From Halosegnis rubeus (GTDB taxonomy: Archaea > Halobacteriota > Halobacteria > Halobacteriales > Haloarculaceae): 64,000 nucleotides of DNA. Under the pieces are notes generated by a model. That model made no database searches. It saw nothing but the letters and a program-made list of their open reading frames with translations, and was not told where the DNA came from. Made by a program: the position numbers and the translations under genes. The stretch covers positions 48,350 through 112,349 of the forward strand of contig NZ_QJOW01000007.1 in NCBI RefSeq assembly GCF_009184545.1. The letters are read 5' to 3'. Numbering within the stretch: position 1 is the stretch's first letter; each line of letters begins with the position of its first letter. Shown here one piece after another: positions 59,035 through 64,000 of this stretch.

Positions 59035-59126
59035 CTGTACTAACTTCGTGGCGCGCGCGGAAGAACGTAACGGGGCCGGCAGGCGACTGTCGGTACATTT
59101 TACCGACGACGCGTCCCCCTCGGAGT

Positions 59127-59642
59127 ATGTCATGGGTCGAATCGGAACACGCGGGCGAGCTCGCCGTCGTCTCTGCGTGGCTCGCCACGCTGCTCCCGTG
59201 GTCCGTCTCGTTCGCGACCGACGAGGGCGTCTCGCTCATCACCGTCCGGTTTCCCGTCGCGATGTTCCAGTTCCTCTTTGGTGCGGACCTGAACGTCGAC
59301 CTGTTCGTCCCCGTCTGGGCCGCGTCCGGACTCGAACAGTCGAACGCGGCGCTCCAGACCGCCTACTACGTCTGGCTCGCCGGGGCAATCGTCGTCGGCG
59401 TCGCGTTCCTCTTCTCGCTGGCCTACTACGGCCGCGAGGAGACCGTCGAACGACGATTCCCGGCGTCGCCCGTCCGCGTGATGGGCGGGCTGTTGACCGT
59501 CGCCGGTGGCTGTCTCGCCGTCTCGGCGGTCCGTATCTTCCAGACGGCACCCGGCGTCACCGTTCCCGTCGGTGCGGTGTTGGTCCCGCTGTTGGGCGTC
59601 ACCTTACTCGGCACGCACACCCGCCCGAGCGAACAGGGGTGA
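59127..59642 (+). CDS. Four-helix membrane protein, haloarchaeal, unrecognised
   Basis: 171 residues with hydrophobic helices at about 12-30, 38-60, 80-104 and 118-165. The N-terminus starts MSWVESEHAGELAVVS. No catalytic motif is visible. It is divergent from the DUF5793-like gene and about 60 bases upstream of the pilus ATPase gene, which has its own TATA-like box. Confidence 0.75.
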   Translation: MSWVESEHAGELAVVSAWLATLLPWSVSFATDEGVSLITVRFPVAMFQFLFGADLNVDLFVPVWAASGLEQSNAALQTAYYVWLAGAIVVGVAFLFSLAYYGREETVERRFPASPVRVMGGLLTVAGGCLAVSAVRIFQTAPGVTVPVGAVLVPLLGVTLLGTHTRPSEQG

Positions 59643-59650
59643 CGGCCGCG

Positions 59651-59660
59651 TGTATTTAAG
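59651..59660 (+). promoter_or_regulatory. TATA-like box of the pilus operon
   Basis: TGTATTTAAG lies about 50 bases upstream of the ATG at 59706. The predicted leader of about 25 bases contains GAGG near 59692, so this transcript may use a Shine-Dalgarno start, unlike most genes here. Confidence 0.5.
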
Positions 59661-59705
59661 TGTTCGGAGCGGCGATACACGACAACAACGCTGAGGCTTA
59701 ACCTA

Positions 59706-61385
59706 ATGTCAGAATCCACGCCGGACCTGAGCGATCAGATGCGCGTCGACGCCAGCGACGAGGAGGGGTTCAAGGCGATATTCGAGCGCGTGCTCTCGGT
59801 CATTCGCGGTTCCCAACTCACCGACGAGAACTACTCGCCGCGTCGCCACAGCCGACTCGTCCCCGACGACCCCGTCGACGCCGTCGGCTACGAAGTCGAA
59901 CGCTACTGGCTCAACGCTCCGTTCTCGTACGCCTCCATTCGCTATGACGACGACGAGAACGAACACCGGTATCACGTCGTCGAGCCGACGCTCACCGACG
60001 ACCAGACCGCGCTGCTTGATTCGCTGTACGACGACGTTCGCAACCCACTGCTCTACCGCGAGAGCCAGGAGGACGACGACCCCGAGACGCTGTTGCGCGA
60101 GGAACTCCGCGACCGCATCGAGGACTACGGCGTCGTGCTCTCGCCGGGCGGCTTCCACGCGCTCGTCTACTACCTGTGGCGGCGGTTCCGCGGCTTCGGT
60201 CGACTCGACCCGCTTATGCACGACAGCAAAATCGAGGACATCTCGTGTGACGGCTACGAGATTCCGCTGTACGCCTACCACGACGACTACCAGGACATCG
60301 CGACGACGGTCTCGTTCGGCGAGGAGTCTCTCGACTCCTTCGTCATCCGGATGGCCCAACAGGCCGGCCAACACATCTCCGTCGGGAACCCCATCGTCGG
60401 GACGACACTGCAGGACGGCTCGCGTGCAGAACTCACGCTCGGCGAGGAAGTCACCCCACACGGGTCGGCGTTCACCATCCGAAAGTACAGCGAGGAGCCG
60501 TTCACGCCGGTCGATTTGCTCCAGTTCGGCACCTTCTCGCTCCAGCAGATGGCCTACCTGTGGATCGCCATCGAGAACAACAAGAACATCATCTTCGCCG
60601 GCGGTACGGCGTCGGGGAAGACCACCTCGATGAACGCCATCTCGATGTTCATTCCCCCTCGTTCGAAGCTCATCACCATCGAGGACACCCGCGAGCTATC
60701 CTTGTATCACGACAACTGGCTCTCCTCGGTCACCCGCGACCGACTCGACGAGGAGTCGGACGTGACGATGTACGACCTCCTGCGCTCTGCGCTCCGACAC
60801 CGACCGGAGTACATCCTCGTGGGGGAGGTGCGTGGCGAGGAAGCTATCACCCTCTTCCAGGCGATGAACACGGGCCACACGACCCTGTCGACGATGCACG
60901 CCGACTCGGTGCAAACTGTCATCAACCGTCTCGAAAACGAACCCATCAACGTCCCGCGACCGATGGTGCAGTCGCTCGACGTGCTCTGCGTGCAGGTGCT
61001 CGCGCGGCTCGACGGCGAGCGGGTGCGCCGGTCGAAGACAATCTCCGAAATCGACGGTATCGACCAGCGGACGGGCGAACTCGACTACTCCAACGCCTTC
61101 GAGTGGTCGACGACCGACGATTCCTTTTCGGTCGGTAATCGGAACCTGCTCGACGAGATTCGCCGAGAACGCGGCTGGTCGCAGGGCGAACTGTTAGAAG
61201 AGATGCGTCGTCGCCGTCGGTTCCTCTCGCATCTCCGGGACGAGAACATCACGAACTACCAGCAGTTCACGGCGCTGGTCAACGAGTACTACGTCGACGC
61301 CGAGGCGACGATGGACGCACTCGGAATCGGGACCGACGGCGACACCGACCAGCCGCCGGTAACCGCAGAGGCCGGCGACGACTGA
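59706..61385 (+). CDS. pilB3: Type IV pilus assembly ATPase, PilB3-like
   Basis: 559 residues. It is a GspE/PilB-family secretion ATPase: an N-terminal acidic region, then Walker A AGGTASGKTTSMNA near residues 296-309, an Asp box ITIEDTRELSLY, Walker B YILVGEVRGEEA and a His box MNTGHTTLSTMHADS. Archaellum ATPases (ArlI) are close relatives, but no arlCDEFGH genes are adjacent. The two-gene layout with a long platform protein is that of the PilB3-PilC3 pair that assembles adhesive pili in Haloferax. The stop overlaps the next start (TGATG). Confidence 0.85.
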   Translation: MSESTPDLSDQMRVDASDEEGFKAIFERVLSVIRGSQLTDENYSPRRHSRLVPDDPVDAVGYEVERYWLNAPFSYASIRYDDDENEHRYHVVEPTLTDDQTALLDSLYDDVRNPLLYRESQEDDDPETLLREELRDRIEDYGVVLSPGGFHALVYYLWRRFRGFGRLDPLMHDSKIEDISCDGYEIPLYAYHDDYQDIATTVSFGEESLDSFVIRMAQQAGQHISVGNPIVGTTLQDGSRAELTLGEEVTPHGSAFTIRKYSEEPFTPVDLLQFGTFSLQQMAYLWIAIENNKNIIFAGGTASGKTTSMNAISMFIPPRSKLITIEDTRELSLYHDNWLSSVTRDRLDEESDVTMYDLLRSALRHRPEYILVGEVRGEEAITLFQAMNTGHTTLSTMHADSVQTVINRLENEPINVPRPMVQSLDVLCVQVLARLDGERVRRSKTISEIDGIDQRTGELDYSNAFEWSTTDDSFSVGNRNLLDEIRRERGWSQGELLEEMRRRRRFLSHLRDENITNYQQFTALVNEYYVDAEATMDALGIGTDGDTDQPPVTAEAGDD

Positions 61386-63499
61386 TGGTCTCGCCGCTCG
61401 TCTTCGTCCCCCTGTTGTTCGCCCTGGCGCTGTTCGTACTGCTTGCCGTCGCGCCGACGGTCCGGTCGCTGGAACGGCTGTTCAGCCGCATCGGGTGGAT
61501 CGCCTTCGACGGACCGAACATCCCGCCGGACACCGAGCGAGAGCGAACGCTCCGTGCGGCCGGTATCGGTGAGCCGTACCGCATCTACCAGGCGAAGACG
61601 CTGACGTACACGAGCGTCGCCGCGCTCGCCGGCGTCGTCGTCGGCGGCTACGCCACCGGTGGCATCATCCGCGTGGTCGGCATCGAGCGACTCGGTGGCG
61701 CTCCCGTCGTCGACACCCTGCCGCCTGTCCTGCAGGGATTTGGCGTCCTCCACTTCGTGTTGCTGCTCGTCGGTGGCACCGTCTTCGGCGGGGGAGCGGC
61801 CGGGCTGTCGTATGTGCTCCGCTGGCAGGTTCCCGCGGTCAGAGCCGACTCCCGTGCCCGCGAGATCGACGCCGGGATGCCCCGGACGGTCGCGTTCGTC
61901 TACGCGCTCTCGCGCGGCGGAATGTCGTTTCCGAAGGTGATGGAGACCATCGCCGACAACAAGGACGTGTTCGGCACCGGAGCAGAGGAGTTCGAGGTCG
62001 CCTCTCGGAACATCAACCTCTTTGGCGCGGACGTTGTCTCCTCGATTCGCGACATCTCCGACCGGACTCCCTCCGAGCAGTTCGAGAGCTTCACGGAGAA
62101 TCTCACCAGCGTCCTCCAGTCGGGCCAGGACCTCTCGGAGTTCCTGCACGACGAGTACGAGCGCTACCGCGAGGAGGCCGCCGAACGACAACAGAAGATT
62201 CTCGACGTGTTGGCGACGGCCGCAGAGATTTACGTCACGATTGTCGTCGCCGGGATGTTGTTCCTGGTGACGATTTTGCTCATCATGGGGTTGACCACCG
62301 GTGGGACGCTTGTCCCGATTCGCGTCATCACGTATCTCGTCTTGCCGGCGTTGAACGTGGCGTTCATCGCGTACCTCTCGGACATCACGCAGCCGCTTCG
62401 CGGGGCCGCAGCCAATCAGTCGCGTGAACGCCCCAGCGTCGGCGTCGACGCGATACCGGACGGTGGAGTCCGGACGCCGGCGGTGCGCGAGAACATCATT
62501 CGGCTTCGAATCCACCGCCGTGTGGGGCGGTTCCGACGGTTCTTCTCGAACCCCGTCGAGAACATCATCGACCGTCCCGAACTGCTGTTGTACGTGACCG
62601 TCCCCCTCGCGGGACTGTTCGTGCTGGTACAGGCGCCGAGCTATTTCGACTCGACCGCTCCGCTCACCGGTGGCCCGCTTGACGTGCGCACCTTCGACGA
62701 CGCCGTGATTCAGGCAACCCTGTTCGTCGTGGTCACCTTCGGTATCGTCTACGAGATTGGGAACCGCCGCGTCCAGAACATCGCGTCCTCGCTGCCGGAC
62801 ATGCTCGACAGGCTAGCGAGTCTCAACGAAGCGGGGCTGTCAGTCGTCACGTCGTTCGAGCGTATCAACCGCAGCGACATGGGATCTCTCGACGACGAAG
62901 CAAAGCGCATCTGGCGGGATATCCAGTGGGGAGCGACAGTCGAGGAGGCGCTCGACCGGTTCGAGACGCGCGTGAAGACGCCTTCGACGACACGGGTGAC
63001 GACGCTGTTAACCAACTCGATGCGCGCGTCAAACGAGATCGGGCCGGTGTTGCGCATCGCGGCCGAGCAGGCGCGTTCGGACCAGCAGCTGAAGCGCCGC
63101 CGCCAGCAAGAGACCATGACGTATCTCGTCGTTATCTACATCTCGTTCATAGTGTTCCTGCTCGTCGTGGGCATTATCGTGCTGGTATTGATTCCGAACC
63201 TACCGACGGCCGGTGAGTTCTCCGCCGGTGGAGCCGGAGCCGCACCGATTCAGGGTATCACCGAGGAGCAAAAAGACGCCTACGCGCTCGTCTTCATCCA
63301 CGCGGGCATCGTTCAGAGCGCGATGTCGGGTATCGTCGGCGGGCAGATGTCGGAGGGGACGCTGCGTGACGGACTCAAGCACGCGAGCGTCATGCTGCTC
63401 ATCTCGTATCTCGTCTTCCTCGCCATCCAGTGGGTGAGCGCGAACGGCGGCATCGCGCGGTTCACGTCCGCGTTCGGCGGCAGCGGTATCGGCATGTGA
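61385..63499 (+). CDS. pilC3: Type IV pilus platform protein, PilC3-like
   Basis: 704 residues, longer than ArlJ. It has two TadC/GspF domains, each a cytoplasmic helical domain followed by membrane helices. The first is near 160-350 (REIDAGMPRTVAFVYALSRG and LQSGQDLSEFLHDEYERYRE). The second is near 455-600 (LPDMLDRLASLNEAGLSVVT and IWRDIQWGATVEEALDRFET). Membrane segments lie near 1-25, 74-95, 115-145, 280-345, 395-415, 435-455, 575-600 and 660-690. It anchors the pilus at the membrane and couples it to PilB3. Its stop codon abuts a tnpB gene on the opposite strand. Confidence 0.85.
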   Translation: MVSPLVFVPLLFALALFVLLAVAPTVRSLERLFSRIGWIAFDGPNIPPDTERERTLRAAGIGEPYRIYQAKTLTYTSVAALAGVVVGGYATGGIIRVVGIERLGGAPVVDTLPPVLQGFGVLHFVLLLVGGTVFGGGAAGLSYVLRWQVPAVRADSRAREIDAGMPRTVAFVYALSRGGMSFPKVMETIADNKDVFGTGAEEFEVASRNINLFGADVVSSIRDISDRTPSEQFESFTENLTSVLQSGQDLSEFLHDEYERYREEAAERQQKILDVLATAAEIYVTIVVAGMLFLVTILLIMGLTTGGTLVPIRVITYLVLPALNVAFIAYLSDITQPLRGAAANQSRERPSVGVDAIPDGGVRTPAVRENIIRLRIHRRVGRFRRFFSNPVENIIDRPELLLYVTVPLAGLFVLVQAPSYFDSTAPLTGGPLDVRTFDDAVIQATLFVVVTFGIVYEIGNRRVQNIASSLPDMLDRLASLNEAGLSVVTSFERINRSDMGSLDDEAKRIWRDIQWGATVEEALDRFETRVKTPSTTRVTTLLTNSMRASNEIGPVLRIAAEQARSDQQLKRRRQQETMTYLVVIYISFIVFLLVVGIIVLVLIPNLPTAGEFSAGGAGAAPIQGITEEQKDAYALVFIHAGIVQSAMSGIVGGQMSEGTLRDGLKHASVMLLISYLVFLAIQWVSANGGIARFTSAFGGSGIGM

Positions 63500-63500
63500 A

Positions 63501-63545
63501 CTACCACTGCCTACTCGCCGCCTTCGGCGGCTCCTTGAGGCAGGG
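63501..63545 (-). mobile_element. Right-end hairpin of the TnpB element
   Basis: GCCGCC-TTC-GGCGGC-like stem (63517-63531) overlaps the tnpB stop region, and TAGTTCAC follows on the minus strand up to the pilC3 stop. It fits the folded right end from which the TnpB guide RNA derives, with the guide lying beyond the element in pilC3 sequence. Confidence 0.5.
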
Positions 63546-64000
63546 GCTTCCTGCTTCGACGACGCGCTTTGCAGACACCGAATTGGTGTCCGTAGGGAGC
63601 GCAGTCTCCACAGGCATTGATTCGGAGTGTCCCACTCCTACATCTTCGAGACCACGAGAACGGATGTTCAACGCCGCGTTCGCGTCCCTGTCCGCCTCAA
63701 ACCCGCAGGCTGGACAGGAGTGGTCACGCACCCACAACGGCTTGTCGGTCGAAACACCACACGATGCGCACTCCTTGGTCGTTCCTCTCGGGTTGACTGC
63801 CACGAAGTGCGTTCCTTCACGCTCGCACTTGTATTCGAGCAACGAGAGGAACGCTCGCCACGCGGCAGACGCGGTGTTGCGGCTGTTCGACGGCGACTCC
63901 ATCATCCCCTTCACGTTCAGGTCTTCGACCGCCACGAGGTCGTACTCGGTGGCGTAGTAGTTCGAGAGCTTGTGCAAGAAGTCACGGCGCTTCCGTCGAA
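63501..64000 (-). CDS. tnpB: RNA-guided nuclease TnpB of an IS200/IS605-type element (5' partial)
   Basis: The gene runs off the window end; the frame continues upstream of 63977 through RRKRRDF. The C-terminal third is present. The RuvC-II Glu lies in LVAVEDLNVKGMM. A zinc ribbon CASCG and CPACG (about 50 and 70 residues from the visible start) follows. The RuvC-III Asp is in DRDANAALNI. Catalytic residues in view are intact, so this part is not decayed. TnpB is guided by an RNA made from the element's right end. No tnpA is visible, consistent with an IS1341-type element mobilised in trans. Confidence 0.9.
   Translation of the reverse strand, partial: RRKRRDFLHKLSNYYATEYDLVAVEDLNVKGMMESPSNSRNTASAAWRAFLSLLEYKCEREGTHFVAVNPRGTTKECASCGVSTDKPLWVRDHSCPACGFEADRDANAALNIRSRGLEDVGVGHSESMPVETALPTDTNSVSAKRVVEAGSPCLKEPPKAASRQW

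Noticed and set aside
59706..63499. Archaellum genes arlI/arlJ
   Set aside because: The platform protein has two TadC domains in 704 residues and no other arl genes flank it, which fits PilB3/PilC3 better; not fully excluded without a tree.

Overview
The window is haloarchaeal DNA (class Halobacteria). Its proteins are very acidic and its core is GC-rich. Many genes are preceded by TATA-like boxes about 25-30 bases upstream of the start codon, as for leaderless transcripts. It encodes a 20S proteasome beta subunit, topoisomerase VI beside gyrase, HalX/HalOD1 signalling domains, Tat lipoproteins and a haloarchaeal type IV pilus motor. The genus cannot be read from the sequence alone.

Region 1 (1-25640) is accessory in character. 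It is dominated by one reading frame of more than 7,690 codons, open at its 5' end, which encodes a giant surface protein. From N to C this has: about 15.8 kb of GLUG-type repeats in seven super-blocks; Ig-like domains; a cupredoxin-like domain with a complete type 1 copper ligand set; cadherin-like and PKD-like domains; an acidic calcium-binding-type repeat; two carboxypeptidase-regulatory-like domains; a duplicated domain I do not recognise; an acidic/Gly-rich stalk; a probable membrane segment; and a strongly basic tail with three helix-hairpin-helix-like units. A six-TM voltage-gated K+ channel gene follows within a few bases. After it come an AT-richer group of small signalling genes (HalOD1, receiver-HalX, a small membrane protein) and the right-end hairpin of an IS200/IS605-like element at about 25600.

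Region 2 (25690-35250) is housekeeping-like: TraB-family protein and site-2 protease (overlapping), purM, an atypical CMP-kinase-like protein, an XRE-CBS regulator with a perfect palindrome over its own start, a UPF0212 protein, psmB, an MBL-fold protein, an LLM-type flavin monooxygenase and an ATP-grasp ligase. Two small genes not obvious from long-ORF searches are proposed at 30685-30840 and 32379-32564. A noncoding stretch of about 520 bases (35250-35773) precedes the next cluster.

Region 3 (35774-45544) is the type II topoisomerase locus: top6B-top6A on the minus strand and gyrB-gyrA on the plus strand, sharing a 171-bp divergent promoter region. Top6B is split by a 570-residue intein carrying a LAGLIDADG endonuclease.

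Region 4 (45545-50551) holds small membrane and copper-chaperone genes, arginase, a UDP-sugar epimerase, a winged-helix regulator, an NADH-dehydrogenase-like flavoprotein and a histidine-kinase-like protein that has lost its ATPase domain.

Region 5 (50649-58541) is a nucleoside uptake and salvage unit: BMP lipoprotein, ABC ATPase, two permeases, cytidine deaminase and uridine phosphorylase, preceded by a phosphohexomutase-family gene that may act as phosphopentomutase. Together they would import nucleosides, deaminate cytidine to uridine, release ribose-1-phosphate and channel it to central metabolism.

Region 6 (58585-64000) holds two small haloarchaeal genes, a type IV pilus ATPase/platform pair (PilB3/PilC3-like) and, tail to tail, a TnpB gene running off the window.
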